From Massilia sp. UMI-21 (GTDB lineage Bacteria > Pseudomonadota > Gammaproteobacteria > Burkholderiales > Burkholderiaceae_D), in the NCBI GenBank assembly GCA_015277795.1, contig CP063848.1, forward strand, positions 806,001-870,000: a stretch of 64,000 bases of DNA. The letters are read 5' to 3'. Both the position numbers and the translations under genes were made by a program. The notes under the pieces were generated by a model that had not been told where the DNA came from, did not search any database, and saw only the letters and a program-made list of their open reading frames with translations. This document shows, piece after piece, positions 34,770 through 44,561 of the stretch (positions within the stretch are counted from its first letter, which is position 1; each line of letters begins with the position of its first letter).

Positions 34770-36572
34770 ATGTCCTCCATGCGTACTCACTACTGCGGCC
34801 TCGTCACCGAGGAACTGCTGGGCCAAACCGTCAGCCTGTGCGGCTGGGTGCACCGTCGCCGCGACCACGGCGGCGTGATCTTCATCGACCTGCGCGACCG
34901 CGAAGGCCTGGTGCAGGTGGTCTGCCACCCGGATAACGCCGAGGTGTTCAAGGCTGCGGAACACGTGCGCAACGAGTACTGCCTGCGCATCACCGGCACC
35001 GTGGTGAACCGCCTGGAAGGCACCGCCAACGCCAACCTGAAGTCGGGCAAGATCGAGATCAACACCACCCAGCTCGAAGTGCTGAACGCCTCGGTGCCGG
35101 TGCCGTTCCAGCTGGACGACGACAACCTGTCGGAGACCACCCGCCTGACCCACCGCGTGCTCGACCTGCGCCGCCAGCAGATGCAGCACAACCTGCGCCT
35201 GCGCTACAAGGTGTCGATGGAAGTGCGCAAGTACCTCGACAACCTGGGCTTCATCGACATCGAGACCCCGATGCTGACCAAGTCGACCCCGGAAGGCGCG
35301 CGCGACTACCTGGTGCCGTCGCGCGTCAACCCGGGCAACTTCTTCGCGTTGCCGCAGTCGCCGCAGCTGTTCAAGCAGCTGCTCATGGTCGCCAACTTCG
35401 ACCGCTACTACCAGATCACCAAGTGCTTCCGCGACGAAGACCTGCGCGCCGACCGCCAGCCGGAATTCACCCAGATCGACTGCGAAACCTCGTTCCTGAC
35501 CGAACAGGAAATCCGTGACCTGTTCGAAGACATGATGCGCGTCGTCTTCAAGAACGCGGCCGGCATCGACCTGCCGAACCCGTTCCCGGTGATGGACTTC
35601 GCCACCGCGATGGGCATGTACGGTTCGGACAAGCCGGACATGCGCGTCAAGCTCGAATTCACCGAACTGACCGAGCTGATGAAGTCGGTCGAGTTCAAGG
35701 TGTTCAACAGCGCCGCCAACATGGCCGGTGGCCGCGTGGTCGGCATGCGCGTGCCGCAGGGCGCGTCGATGCCGCGTTCGGAAATCGACGCGTACACCCA
35801 GTTCGTCGCCATCTACGGCGCCAAGGGCCTGGCCTACATCAAGGTCAACGAGAAGGCCAAGGGCCGTGACGGCCTGCAGTCGCCGATCGTCAAGAACATC
35901 TCGGACGAAGTCCTGGCCCAGATCCTGGAACTCACCAAGGCCGAAGACGGCGACCTGATCTTCTTCGGCGCCGACAAGGCCAAGGTCGTCAACGACGCCA
36001 TCGGCGCGCTGCGCGTGAAGATCGGCCACTCGGAATTCGGCAAGAAGGCCGCTTTGTTCGACGATGTCTGGGCGCCGCTGTGGGTGATCGACTTCCCGAT
36101 GTTCGAGTACGACGAAGACGGCGACCGCTGGAACGCCACCCACCATCCGTTCACCGCACCGAAGGACGGCCACGAAGACATGCTCGAGACCAATCCGGGC
36201 GCCTGCGTCGCCAAGGCCTACGACATGGTCCTGAACGGCTGGGAACTGGGCGGCGGCTCGATCCGTATCCACCGCGAAGAAGTGCAGAGCAAGGTGTTCC
36301 GCGCCCTGAAGATCGACGCCGAAGAAGCGCAGCTGAAGTTCGGCTTCCTGCTCGACGCGCTGCAGTACGGCGCGCCGCCGCACGGTGGCCTGGCCTTCGG
36401 CCTGGACCGCCTGATCACCCTGATGACCGGCTCCGAGTCGATCCGCGACGTGATCGCCTTCCCGAAGACCCAGCGCGCCCAGTGCCTGCTGACCAACGCG
36501 CCGTCGGAAGTCGACGAGAAGCAGTTGAAAGAACTGCACATCCGCCTGCGGACCGAAGCGAAAGTAGCTTAA
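34770..36572 (+). CDS. aspS: aspartate-tRNA ligase
   Basis: 600 aa, bacterial-type AspRS. N-terminal OB-fold anticodon domain ([20 protein letters not shown]), class II catalytic core with motif 2 ([18 protein letters not shown]), an inserted GAD domain (about residues 300-420) and motif 3 [25 protein letters not shown] precedes the ATG. A family-1 repeat follows two bases after the stop. Confidence 0.98.
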   Translation: MSSMRTHYCGLVTEELLGQTVSLCGWVHRRRDHGGVIFIDLRDREGLVQVVCHPDNAEVFKAAEHVRNEYCLRITGTVVNRLEGTANANLKSGKIEINTTQLEVLNASVPVPFQLDDDNLSETTRLTHRVLDLRRQQMQHNLRLRYKVSMEVRKYLDNLGFIDIETPMLTKSTPEGARDYLVPSRVNPGNFFALPQSPQLFKQLLMVANFDRYYQITKCFRDEDLRADRQPEFTQIDCETSFLTEQEIRDLFEDMMRVVFKNAAGIDLPNPFPVMDFATAMGMYGSDKPDMRVKLEFTELTELMKSVEFKVFNSAANMAGGRVVGMRVPQGASMPRSEIDAYTQFVAIYGAKGLAYIKVNEKAKGRDGLQSPIVKNISDEVLAQILELTKAEDGDLIFFGADKAKVVNDAIGALRVKIGHSEFGKKAALFDDVWAPLWVIDFPMFEYDEDGDRWNATHHPFTAPKDGHEDMLETNPGACVAKAYDMVLNGWELGGGSIRIHREEVQSKVFRALKIDAEEAQLKFGFLLDALQYGAPPHGGLAFGLDRLITLMTGSESIRDVIAFPKTQRAQCLLTNAPSEVDEKQLKELHIRLRTEAKVA

Positions 36573-36573
36573 T

Positions 36574-36608
36574 GCAGGGTGGTCGGCTTCGCCGACCGCG
36601 CGTTCAAC
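36574..36608 (+). repeat. dispersed hairpin repeat family 1, copy E
   Basis: GCAGGGTG, arms GGTCGG/CCGACC around CTTCG, then GCGCGTTCAAC. It starts right after the aspS stop codon and ends 55 bases before nudB. Confidence 0.85.
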
Positions 36609-36663
36609 TCACGCGGGCTTGGCCAACTCATCGGCCTTGCCCGCGTTTGTCCATCTGAGCCCC

Positions 36664-37116
36664 ATGCCCCACAAAATCCCCGAATCGGTCCTGGTCGTCA
36701 TCCACACCTCCGCCCTGGAGGTATTGTTGATCGAACGCGCCGACCGCCCGGGCTTCTGGCAATCCGTCACCGGCTCGCTCGATGCCCCCGACGAAGCGCT
36801 GGCGCTGACCGCCGCCCGCGAACTGTTCGAGGAAACCGGCATCGTGGCCGACGGCGACAACATCCGCCTACACGACTGGCAGCTCTCCAACATCTACGAG
36901 ATCTATCCGGTCTGGCGCCACCGCTACGCGCCCGGCGTCACCCACAATACCGAGCACGTGTTCTCGGTCTGCGTGCCGCGCGACATCCCGATTACCCTGA
37001 GCCCGCGCGAACACACGCGCTACGCCTGGCTGCCTTGCCTGGAAGCCGCCGACCGCTGCTTCTCGGCCTCGAACGCCGAAGCGATCCTGCAGTTGCCAAG
37101 GCATATTTCCCCGTAA
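36664..37116 (+). CDS. nudB: dihydroneopterin triphosphate diphosphatase
   Basis: 150 aa. Nudix hydrolase with the complete box GSLDAPDEALALTAARELFEETGI (Gx5Ex7REUxEEx2U, given here as its key residues G, E, REL, EE). NudB removes pyrophosphate from dihydroneopterin triphosphate in folate synthesis. PHKIPESVLVVIHTSALEVLLIER and GVTHNTEHVFSV-type segments fit NudB. The ATG at 36664 is chosen; a TTG extension to 36619 is unlikely. It lies next to aspS, as in other proteobacteria. Confidence 0.88.
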   Translation: MPHKIPESVLVVIHTSALEVLLIERADRPGFWQSVTGSLDAPDEALALTAARELFEETGIVADGDNIRLHDWQLSNIYEIYPVWRHRYAPGVTHNTEHVFSVCVPRDIPITLSPREHTRYAWLPCLEAADRCFSASNAEAILQLPRHISP

Positions 37117-37173
37117 GCGCACGATTGGGGCTGGTTCCGAGGGCCGATGGCAGCTTGTTGTTAGAATGTTCCC

Positions 37174-38001
37174 ATGAAGATTCGTGTGGCCACCTATAAC
37201 ATCCACAAGGGCGTCTCCTCGCTGCGCAGCCAGCCGCGCGTGATCGCGTTGAAGAAAGCCATCGCCGAGTTCCACGCGGACGTCGTGTTCCTGCAGGAAG
37301 TGCAGGGCAGGCACGACCGTTTCCAGGCGCGCTACGGCAAGGAAGAGCACGCGCACCGGCACTGGCCCGAGACCGCCCAGTACGACTATTTCAAGAACGA
37401 GAAGCACCACAGCGCCTACGGCATGAATGCCGTGTACGACCACGGCCACCACGGCAATGCCTTGCTGAGCGCCTTCCCGATCGAGAATTCGCACAACCAC
37501 GACATCTCGGACCATGCCTACGAGCAGCGCGGCATCCTGCACTGCGTGCTGAACACGCAGGCCGGCAAGGTGCATTGCTACGTGGTGCACCTGGGTCTGT
37601 TCGAAGGCAGCCGCGGGCGCCAGGCCGAAGCCCTGATCGAGCACGTCAACGCCTCCTCGCACGGCGAACCGGTGATCATCGCCGGCGATTTCAACGACTG
37701 GCGCAATACGCTGAGCGACCGCCTGCGCAATGCGCTCGGCGTGGCCGAGGTGTTCGACGAGCTGGGTCCGAAGACGCCGCTGGGCGACATGGTGCGTGGC
37801 TGGGCCGGGCGCCAGCCGCCCCCGCGCCGCCAGCCACGGCTGGCGCCGGCGCGTACCTTTCCGGCCATGCTGCCCTGGTTCCGGCTCGACCGCATCTACG
37901 TGCGCGGCTTCAAGGTCGACAATGCCCAGGTGATGCACGGCGCGCTGTGGGCGAAGCTGTCCGACCACGCACCGATCGTCGCCGAACTTCAGCTGGCATA
38001 G
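37174..38001 (+). CDS. endonuclease/exonuclease/phosphatase family protein (YbhP-like)
   Basis: 275 aa. EEP-fold metallohydrolase. Active-site segments: VATYNIHKGVSS, VVFLQEVQG, GNALLSAFPI, VHLGLFEGSRGRQAEAL, IIAGDFNDWRNT and SDHAPIVAEL. In Escherichia coli the EEP gene ybhP stands directly before clsB, and the same pairing is seen here (5-base gap). Substrate unknown, perhaps a phospholipid or nucleic acid phosphodiester. Confidence 0.88.
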   Translation: MKIRVATYNIHKGVSSLRSQPRVIALKKAIAEFHADVVFLQEVQGRHDRFQARYGKEEHAHRHWPETAQYDYFKNEKHHSAYGMNAVYDHGHHGNALLSAFPIENSHNHDISDHAYEQRGILHCVLNTQAGKVHCYVVHLGLFEGSRGRQAEALIEHVNASSHGEPVIIAGDFNDWRNTLSDRLRNALGVAEVFDELGPKTPLGDMVRGWAGRQPPPRRQPRLAPARTFPAMLPWFRLDRIYVRGFKVDNAQVMHGALWAKLSDHAPIVAELQLA

Positions 38002-38006
38002 CGCCC

Positions 38007-39167
38007 ATGCGACAGGTCAGCTTTGTCGACAACAACGATGTCACTCTGCTGGAAAGCGGCACTGCCTATTTCCCCGCGTTGATCGCCGCGCTTGACGCGG
38101 CCCGCTACGACGTCCTGTTCGAGACCTATATCTTCGGCGAGGACGAGACCGCGCAGTCCGTGCGCGACGCGCTGATCCGCGCCGCGGCACGCGGCGTCAA
38201 GGTGCGCGTGCTGGTGGACTGGATCGGCACCGAACACCTTCCCGCCCAGCGCCTCGGCGCCATCTTCGCGCAAGCGAACGTGCAGTACCGCATCTTCAAC
38301 CCCTGGTGCCGGCGCGGCATCGCGCGCTCGCACCGCAAGATTGTGGTGGTCGACCGCGACATCGCCTTTGTCGGCGGCATTAACATCAACGACGACTGGC
38401 TGTGCGACCACGCCGACAAGCACCGCCTGCCGGCGCCACGCTGGGATTTCACCGTACGGGTAACCGGTCCGCTGGTGGCGCAGATCCACGACGAAACCCA
38501 GGGCCAGTGGCTGCGCGCCGGCCGCCTCAAGCTGAAGCAGCGCATCGAACTGTTCCGCGAGATGCGCAGGGAGCCGCCGCCGTCCTGCGACCATCCGGCG
38601 CGCGCCGCCTTCGTGGTGCGCGACAACCTGCGCAACCGCGGCACCATCCAGCGCGCCTACCTGCAGGCCCTGGGGCGCGCCAAGCACAGCGTGTTGCTGG
38701 CCACGCCGTATTTCGCACCGGGCCGCAAGTTCCGCAAGGCGCTGGCCCATGCGGCGCAACGCGGCGTGCAGGTCACGCTCCTGATCGGCGTGGGGGAGTT
38801 CACGATCCAGGACATGGTCGCCCATTCCTTCTACCCCAAGCTGCTGGCCGACGGCATCCGGGTGGTCGAGTATCGCAGGACCCAGCTGCATGCGAAGGTC
38901 GCGGTGGTCGACGACGATTGGGCCACCGTCGGCTCGAGCAACTGCGACGGCCTGTCCCTGTTCCTGAACCAGGAAGCGAACGTGGTCGTGCAAGATGAGC
39001 ACTTCGCCGCCACCATGCGCGCCCATATCGAGCACGGCATCGCGGACGGCGTGCCGATCCGCGCCGAGGAATTCGCCAACATCGGCTGGATTCGCCGCGC
39101 GAGCTACGGCCTGGCCTACATGATGTATAAACTGGTGATGCGGATCTTCGCGATCGGCTATGCGTAA
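38007..39167 (+). CDS. clsB: cardiolipin synthase B
   Basis: 386 aa. Phospholipase-D superfamily enzyme forming cardiolipin. Two HKD motifs are present: HRKIVVVDRDIAFVGGIN (near residue 110) and HAKVAVVDDDWATVGSSN (near 297). It lacks the two N-terminal membrane helices of ClsA, as expected for ClsB. The ATG at 38007 starts MRQVSFVDNNDVTLLESG; an upstream in-frame extension overlaps the EEP gene and is rejected. Confidence 0.9.
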   Translation: MRQVSFVDNNDVTLLESGTAYFPALIAALDAARYDVLFETYIFGEDETAQSVRDALIRAAARGVKVRVLVDWIGTEHLPAQRLGAIFAQANVQYRIFNPWCRRGIARSHRKIVVVDRDIAFVGGININDDWLCDHADKHRLPAPRWDFTVRVTGPLVAQIHDETQGQWLRAGRLKLKQRIELFREMRREPPPSCDHPARAAFVVRDNLRNRGTIQRAYLQALGRAKHSVLLATPYFAPGRKFRKALAHAAQRGVQVTLLIGVGEFTIQDMVAHSFYPKLLADGIRVVEYRRTQLHAKVAVVDDDWATVGSSNCDGLSLFLNQEANVVVQDEHFAATMRAHIEHGIADGVPIRAEEFANIGWIRRASYGLAYMMYKLVMRIFAIGYA

Positions 39168-39185
39168 CTGACAAGCAGGCAAGAC

Positions 39186-39569
39186 ATGGAAGACAACAAC
39201 GTACGGATCGACAAATGGCTGTGGGCGGCGCGCTTCTTCAAGACGCGTTCGCTGGCGACCGACGCGGTCGACCGCGGCCGGGTGCGCATCGATGGCGAGC
39301 CGATCAAGCCCTCGCGCAATGTCAAGGTCAACGACAAGCTGGTCATCGACAACGGCTCCGACCGCTGGGAAGTGATCGTGGCCGCGATCTCGGACAAGCG
39401 CGGCCCGGCGCCGGTGGCGCGCACCCTGTATTTCGAGACCGACGACAGCATCGCCAAGCGCGAGAACGACAAGACGGCGCGCCGCCTGTTCCCGGAGCCG
39501 AGCATGGACATCAAGGGCCGGCCGACCAAGCGCGACCGGCGAGCCATCACCCGCATCGGCGAAGAATAG
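39186..39569 (+). CDS. hslR: ribosome-associated heat shock protein Hsp15 (S4 domain)
   Basis: 127 aa. S4 RNA-binding domain at the N terminus (VRIDKWLWAARFFKTRSLAT, then RVRIDGEPIKPSRNVKVNDK), followed by a basic tail (RPTKRDRRAITRIG). Hsp15 rescues stalled 50S subunits that still carry nascent chains. It lies 18 bases after clsB and a terminator follows. Confidence 0.9.
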   Translation: MEDNNVRIDKWLWAARFFKTRSLATDAVDRGRVRIDGEPIKPSRNVKVNDKLVIDNGSDRWEVIVAAISDKRGPAPVARTLYFETDDSIAKRENDKTARRLFPEPSMDIKGRPTKRDRRAITRIGEE

Positions 39570-39583
39570 GAGCGCCTGACAAT

Positions 39584-39613
39584 CCCCCGATGGCGGAGTT
39601 GCCCTCGGGTTTT
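39584..39613 (+). terminator. terminator after hslR
   Basis: CCCGA/TCGGG stem (39585-39589 with 39604-39608) followed by TTTTT, inside an outer TGACAA/TTGTCA pairing. Ends the ubi-asp-cls-hslR region before the DUF819 gene. Confidence 0.5.
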
Positions 39614-39708
39614 TGTCAGCCGCTCTTCGCGCGTCCGTCCATATGTAGTTTGCATTTGCTGGCAGGAATGTAAAATGTCCGGTTCCGGCCGCTCTTGATG
39701 ATCATTCC

Positions 39709-40953
39709 ATGCAAACTGCTGTTCCCCTCGTTACCAACGATGCCGTCGTGCTCGGCATACTCGCCGCGATCCTGGGCGGCGTCTTCTGGACCGCCTCGCG
39801 GCCCGACGGCTTCTGGAAGAAGTTTTATACCTATGTGCCGGCCCTGCTGCTGTGCTACCTGGTTCCGGCCATCCTGAACACCCTCGGCGTCATCGACGGC
39901 AACCTGTCGAAGCTGTATCCGGTGGCGCGCGACTACCTGCTGCCCAGCGCGCTGGTGCTGCTGTGCATCGCCATCGACTTCGGCGCCATCGTGCGGCTCG
40001 GCCCCAAGGCGATCATCATGTTCCTGACCGGGACCGCCGGTATCATGCTGGGCGCGCTGGCCGCCTTCGAGATCATGCGCCTGATCCACCCGGAGACGGT
40101 CGCCGGCGAGACCTGGCGCGGCATGACCACCATTACCGGCGCCTGGATCGGCGGCGGGGCCAACCAGGCCGCCATGAAGGAAGTGTTCGAGGTGAACGCC
40201 AACGTCTTCGGCCAGTTCGTCGCCGTCGACGTGCTGGTGGCGAACCTGTGGACGGCGGTGCTGCTGTTCATGACCGGCCGCGCCGGGGCCTTCGATCGCT
40301 GGACCGGCGCCGACCTGAGCGCCATCAATGCCCTGAAGGCGCGCATCGAAAGCTACCAGGCCGCGCATGCGCGCATGCCGAGCCTGGCCGACGTGATGGC
40401 GATCCTGGCCGTGGGCATCGGCGTCACCGGCCTGTCGCATGCCCTGAGCGGCCCGACCGTGGGCTGGATCGCCAGCCTGCCCCAGGAGTGGCGCCTGCAG
40501 GACTACAGCCTGACCTCGTCCTTCTTCTGGATCGTGGTGTTCGCCACCACCTTCGGCCTGCTGCTCAGTTTTACCAAGGCGCGCAGCCTGGAAGGGGCGG
40601 GCGCCTCGACCCTGGGGTCGGCCATGCTGTACTTCCTGGTGGCGACCATCGGCATGCAGATGGACCTGAACGCGCTGCTCGACCGGCCCTGGCTGTTCCT
40701 GCTGGGCCTGATCTGGATGGCCGTGCATGGCGGCCTGCTGATCCTGGTGGCCAAGCTGATCCGCGCACCGCTGTTCTTCCTGGCGGTCGGTTCGCAGGCC
40801 AACGTGGGCGGTGCGGCATCGGCCCCGGTGGTCGCCAGCGCCTTCCATCCGGCGCTGGCGCCGGTGGGCGTGCTGCTGGCGGTGCTCGGCTATGCGCTCG
40901 GCACCTACGGCGCCTACGTGACCGGCTTGCTGCTGCGGGCGCTGGCTACCTGA
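39709..40953 (+). CDS. DUF819 family integral membrane protein (YjcL-like)
   Basis: 414 aa with about ten membrane helices. Conserved stretches ITGAWIGGGANQAAMKEVF and AVGSQANVGGAASAPVVASA near the two halves suggest an inverted-repeat transporter fold. DUF819 proteins are uncharacterised putative permeases. It is monocistronic; the minus-strand cupin gene converges on its 3' end with only a 2-base gap. Confidence 0.88.
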   Translation: MQTAVPLVTNDAVVLGILAAILGGVFWTASRPDGFWKKFYTYVPALLLCYLVPAILNTLGVIDGNLSKLYPVARDYLLPSALVLLCIAIDFGAIVRLGPKAIIMFLTGTAGIMLGALAAFEIMRLIHPETVAGETWRGMTTITGAWIGGGANQAAMKEVFEVNANVFGQFVAVDVLVANLWTAVLLFMTGRAGAFDRWTGADLSAINALKARIESYQAAHARMPSLADVMAILAVGIGVTGLSHALSGPTVGWIASLPQEWRLQDYSLTSSFFWIVVFATTFGLLLSFTKARSLEGAGASTLGSAMLYFLVATIGMQMDLNALLDRPWLFLLGLIWMAVHGGLLILVAKLIRAPLFFLAVGSQANVGGAASAPVVASAFHPALAPVGVLLAVLGYALGTYGAYVTGLLLRALAT

Positions 40954-40955
40954 GC

Positions 40956-41609
40956 TTACCTGAGCAGGTGGCCGGTCTTGAGGTAGAAGCTCACGCCCGC
41001 CTGCCCCGCGACGAAGCCGGGCTGCGCACCGGCGGGCAGCCGTATCCAGCTGCCGCGCCCGTAGCGCTGCGCGCCGTCGGCGATCTCGCCCGCGAGCACC
41101 AGCAGCTCGGCGCCGCCTTCGCCCAGGCCGGCAAGCGCCTGTCCGGGACCGAGCCGCCGCAGGCTGACCTGTTCGTGCGCGTTCGAGAACAGCCGGCAGA
41201 GGGCGGCTTGCCCTTGCTGCTCCCAGTTGGCCGGATCGCGGGTATCGATGCGCACGCGGCAGTCGTCATCCGGGGCCATCTGCCGCAGCTTGACGAAGAT
41301 CAGGGCACCCGCACGGCTGAACGGCTGGTGGGATGAGCCGGAGGGACTGCGCAGGTACCAGCCTTCCGGGAAATCGCCGCTTTCGTCCGAAAACACCCCG
41401 GAGAGCACCAGGATCTCTTCGCCGTCCGGATGCGTATGGGCGGGAAACAAGGAATCCGGGGCGTAGCGCACGATACTGGTCGCACGGGCCTGTTCGGCCC
41501 CGATCCGGTCCAGCATGACGCGCTCGACGCCGTTTTGCGGCGATGCGATCCATTGGTAGTGGTCGGGGGTGACGACGACGGGGCGCGAAAAATCTGCGTT
41601 GACGAGCAT
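40956..41609 (-). CDS. cupin domain protein, ChrR-like
   Basis: 217 aa with two cupin halves. The first has the metal-binding motif PAHTHPDGEEILVLSGVFSDE and the following WYLRSPSGSSHQP; the second (from about residue 130) is degenerate. ChrR-type cupins act as zinc-dependent anti-sigma or stress sensors, but no ECF sigma gene is adjacent, so it may be a free-standing cupin. It converges with the DUF819 gene. Confidence 0.75.
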   Translation of the reverse strand: MLVNADFSRPVVVTPDHYQWIASPQNGVERVMLDRIGAEQARATSIVRYAPDSLFPAHTHPDGEEILVLSGVFSDESGDFPEGWYLRSPSGSSHQPFSRAGALIFVKLRQMAPDDDCRVRIDTRDPANWEQQGQAALCRLFSNAHEQVSLRRLGPGQALAGLGEGGAELLVLAGEIADGAQRYGRGSWIRLPAGAQPGFVAGQAGVSFYLKTGHLLR

Positions 41610-41879
41610 GGCGGTTCCGGCAAGAGGTGGACGACGCCATTGTAGCCGCGGCCGCGATGCGCCGATGCTGTCCGAACGGCGCCCCGGACGCCATGTGGCG
41701 TGCCGCTAAGCAAACAAGTGTTCTGGACACCTGCCCGCGTACACCACGATCGCCGAAAATGCGGTACCTTTACATCTGCGACAACGTTGTCCTCGCCAGA
41801 CCCGGGCGGGATGCCCAGCAGGCGCGCCACCCGCCTGCCGTTGTTTTGCATCAATAGAATCTCGCCTCTAAGTTCCCGT

Positions 41880-41908
41880 TTGACATTTCAACTCTGGTAG
41901 ATAATAGT
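41880..41908 (+). promoter_or_regulatory. promoter for the TetR gene
   Basis: Perfect -35 TTGACA (41880-41885), 17-base spacer and -10 AATAGT (41903-41908, 4 of 6). The partly palindromic CGAGCGTTCG just downstream (41911-41920) could be the regulator's own operator. The remainder of the 356-base gap (41610-41879) shows no gene. Confidence 0.5.
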
Positions 41909-41965
41909 ACGAGCGTTCGGATTTTTTTCGATTCAGGGGCAGTCATTACTACTTCAGCAAAATTC

Positions 41966-42592
41966 ATGCGCAAGGGCGAACTCACGCGGGCAGCGATTCT
42001 CGACGTGGCGCTCGAGCTGTCCAGCCGCGATGGCCTGGAAGGCCTGACCATCGGCGTGCTGGCCGACCGGATGAACATGAGCAAGTCGGGCGTGTTCGCG
42101 CACTTCGGTTCGCGCGAAGACCTGCAGCTGGAGGTCGTCAAGCTGTACCACCACCGCTTCGAGCAGGAAGTGTTCTTCCCGAGCGTGCGCGAACCGCGCG
42201 GCCTGCCGCGCCTGCAGTCGATGTTCGACCGCTGGCTGGCGCGCGTGTCGGTCGAGATCGCGTCCGGCTGCATCTACATCAGCGGCGCCGTCGAGTACGA
42301 CGACCGTCCGGGCCCGATCCGCGAGGAGCTGGTCAAGATGGTGCAGGCCTGGCAGGGCGCCCTGCAGCGCAGTGCGCGCCAGGCGATCGAGGTCGGGGAC
42401 CTGCGCCCCGATACCGACGCCGAGCAGCTGGTCTACGAGATGTACGGGCTGATCCTGGCCCTGCACCACGACGCACGCTTCCTGCGCATGCCAGGCGCGG
42501 TCGAGCGGGCACGCCGCGGTTTCGAGCGGCTGATCGAGAATTATCGCAATACAAATACGCCGAAAGGCGTGCCTCAAGGCATTTCGGCCTAA
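41966..42592 (+). CDS. TetR/AcrR family regulator of the fatty-acid degradation operon
   Basis: 208 aa. N-terminal TetR helix-turn-helix (TRAAILDVALELSSRDGLEG, then NMSKSGVFAHFGSREDLQLE) and a C-terminal ligand domain (VEYDDRPGPIREELVKMVQA, YEMYGLILALHHDARF). It is 44 bases from the acyl-CoA dehydrogenase gene in the same direction, so it likely represses this operon and responds to an acyl-CoA. Ligand is inferred from context. Confidence 0.88.
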   Translation: MRKGELTRAAILDVALELSSRDGLEGLTIGVLADRMNMSKSGVFAHFGSREDLQLEVVKLYHHRFEQEVFFPSVREPRGLPRLQSMFDRWLARVSVEIASGCIYISGAVEYDDRPGPIREELVKMVQAWQGALQRSARQAIEVGDLRPDTDAEQLVYEMYGLILALHHDARFLRMPGAVERARRGFERLIENYRNTNTPKGVPQGISA

Positions 42593-42636
42593 GCGCCGGC
42601 AGTCAAACACACATTTACCTTCGTCAGGAGAAAACC

Positions 42637-44427
42637 ATGGGTCAGTACGTCGCGCCAATCCGGGATATGCAGTTCGTTCTGCACGAATTCCTCAATGTCA
42701 GCGAAGAGTTCAAGAACCTGCCTGCCTACCAGGAAATCGATGCCGACATCATCAACCAGGTGCTTGAAGAAGGTGCGAAGTTCACCCAGGAAGTGCTGTT
42801 CCCGCTGAACCACTCGGGCGACCGCGAAGGCTGCAGCTTCGATGCGGCCAGCAAGAACGTCACCACCCCGAAGGGTTTCAAGGAAGCCTACAAGCAGTAC
42901 GTGGAAGGCGGCTGGGCCGCGCTGGCCTGCGATCCGGAATACGGCGGCCAGGGCCTGCCGGTCTCGCTGAACAACTCGTTCTACGAGATGCTGAACTCCT
43001 CGAACCAGGCATGGACCATGTACCCGGGCCTGTCGCACGGCGCCTACGAGTGCCTGAAGGAGCACGGCACCGACGACCAGAAGAAATTCTACCTGCCGAA
43101 GCTGGTGTCGGGCGAGTGGACCGGCACCATGTGCCTGACCGAAGCGCACTGCGGCACCGACCTGGGCCTGCTGCGCACCAAGGCCGAGCCGCAGGCTGAC
43201 GGCACCTACAAGATCACCGGCTCCAAGATCTTCATCTCGGCCGGCGAACACGACATGGCCGAGAACATCGTCCACCTGGTGCTGGCACGCCTGCCGGATG
43301 CGCCGGAAGGCTCGAAGGGCATCTCGCTGTTCCTGGTGCCGAAGTTCCTGCCGAACGCGGACGGTTCGATCGGCGAGCGCAACGGCATCGCCTGCGGCGC
43401 CATCGAAGAGAAGATGGGCATCCACGGCAACGCCACCTGCCAGATGAACCTGGACAACGCCGTCGGCACCCTGATCGGCCAGCCGCACAAGGGCCTGCAG
43501 GCGATGTTCGTGTTCATGAACGCCGCCCGCCTGGGCGTCGGCATGCAGTCGCTGGGCCTGACCGAAGTCGCCTACCAGAACGCGCTGGTGTATGCGAAAG
43601 ACCGCATCCAGATGCGTTCGCTGTCGGGCCCGAAAGCGCCGGACAAGCCGGCCGACCCGATCATCGTGCACCCGGACGTGCGTCGCATGCTGCTGACCGC
43701 CAAGGCCTTCGCCGAAGGCGGCCGTGCGCTGACCTCGTACATCGCGCTGCAGATCGACCGTGAACTGAACCACCCGGACGAAGCGGTACGCAAGGAAGCC
43801 GCCGGCGAAGTCGCGCTCCTGACCCCGATCGTCAAGGCCTTCATCACCGACAACGGCTGGATCGCCACCTCGGAAGCGATGCAGGTCTACGGCGGCCACG
43901 GCTACATCAGCGAGTGGGGCATGGAGCAGTACGTGCGCGACGCCCGCATCAACATGATCTACGAAGGCACCAACACCGTGCAGTCGCTCGACCTGCTGGG
44001 CCGTAAGATCCTGATGGACAACGGCACCAAGCTGCGCGCCTTCGGCGAAAAGATCAAGGCCTTCGTCGAAGAGAACGGCCTGGACGAGTCGATGTCGGAA
44101 TTCGTGACCCCGCTGGGCGAACTCGGCGAAAAGGTCACCAAGCTGACCATGGAAATCGGCATGAAGGCCTTCCAGAACCAGGACGAAGTCGGCGCCGCCG
44201 CCGTGCCTTACCTGCGCGTCGTGGGCCACCTGGTGTTCAGCTACTTCTTCGCGCAGATGGCGAAGATCGCGCTGGCCAAGCAGGATTCCGGCGACAAGTT
44301 CTACGAGGCGAAGCTGCACACCGCACGCTTCTACTTCGCCCGCCTGTATCCGGAAACCGCGATGCTGATCCGCCAGGCACGCTCGGGTTCCGCGAACCTG
44401 CTGGCCATGGACGCCGACCTGTTCTAA
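42637..44427 (+). CDS. acyl-CoA dehydrogenase (FadE-type, ~600 aa)
   Basis: 596 aa. FAD-dependent first step of beta-oxidation. Flavin/substrate motif MCLTEAHCGTDLGLLRT, central SKIFISAGEHDMAENIVHLV, and the catalytic Glu in MIYEGTNTVQSLDLLGRK. The extra C-terminal domain beyond residue 470 is typical of the ~600-aa group used on medium or long chains, as in Bacillus FadE. GGAGAAAACC precedes the ATG. Confidence 0.93.
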   Translation: MGQYVAPIRDMQFVLHEFLNVSEEFKNLPAYQEIDADIINQVLEEGAKFTQEVLFPLNHSGDREGCSFDAASKNVTTPKGFKEAYKQYVEGGWAALACDPEYGGQGLPVSLNNSFYEMLNSSNQAWTMYPGLSHGAYECLKEHGTDDQKKFYLPKLVSGEWTGTMCLTEAHCGTDLGLLRTKAEPQADGTYKITGSKIFISAGEHDMAENIVHLVLARLPDAPEGSKGISLFLVPKFLPNADGSIGERNGIACGAIEEKMGIHGNATCQMNLDNAVGTLIGQPHKGLQAMFVFMNAARLGVGMQSLGLTEVAYQNALVYAKDRIQMRSLSGPKAPDKPADPIIVHPDVRRMLLTAKAFAEGGRALTSYIALQIDRELNHPDEAVRKEAAGEVALLTPIVKAFITDNGWIATSEAMQVYGGHGYISEWGMEQYVRDARINMIYEGTNTVQSLDLLGRKILMDNGTKLRAFGEKIKAFVEENGLDESMSEFVTPLGELGEKVTKLTMEIGMKAFQNQDEVGAAAVPYLRVVGHLVFSYFFAQMAKIALAKQDSGDKFYEAKLHTARFYFARLYPETAMLIRQARSGSANLLAMDADLF

Positions 44428-44450
44428 CCCGTCACGTTAAACGACACCAC

Positions 44451-44540
44451 CGTCATCCCGGCGAAGGCCGGGATCCAAGTTTGCAAGCGATGCGATAACG
44501 CACGCAGCAATTGGGTTCCGGCCTGCGCCGGAACGACGGG
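44451..44540. repeat. inverted pair of dispersed repeats family 2 between acyl-CoA dehydrogenase and HAD-ECH genes
   Basis: Left arm 44451-44478 (CGTCATCCCGGCGAAGGCCG then GGATCCAA) and right arm 44511-44540, its approximate inverse (TTGGGTTCCGGCCTGCGCCG then GAACGACGGG). Each arm is itself a hairpin and the two can pair over the 32 bases between. It interrupts an otherwise tight operon and might tune expression of the two genes. Confidence 0.8.
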
Positions 44541-44561
44541 CTAACTCTTAGGAATACTTAC

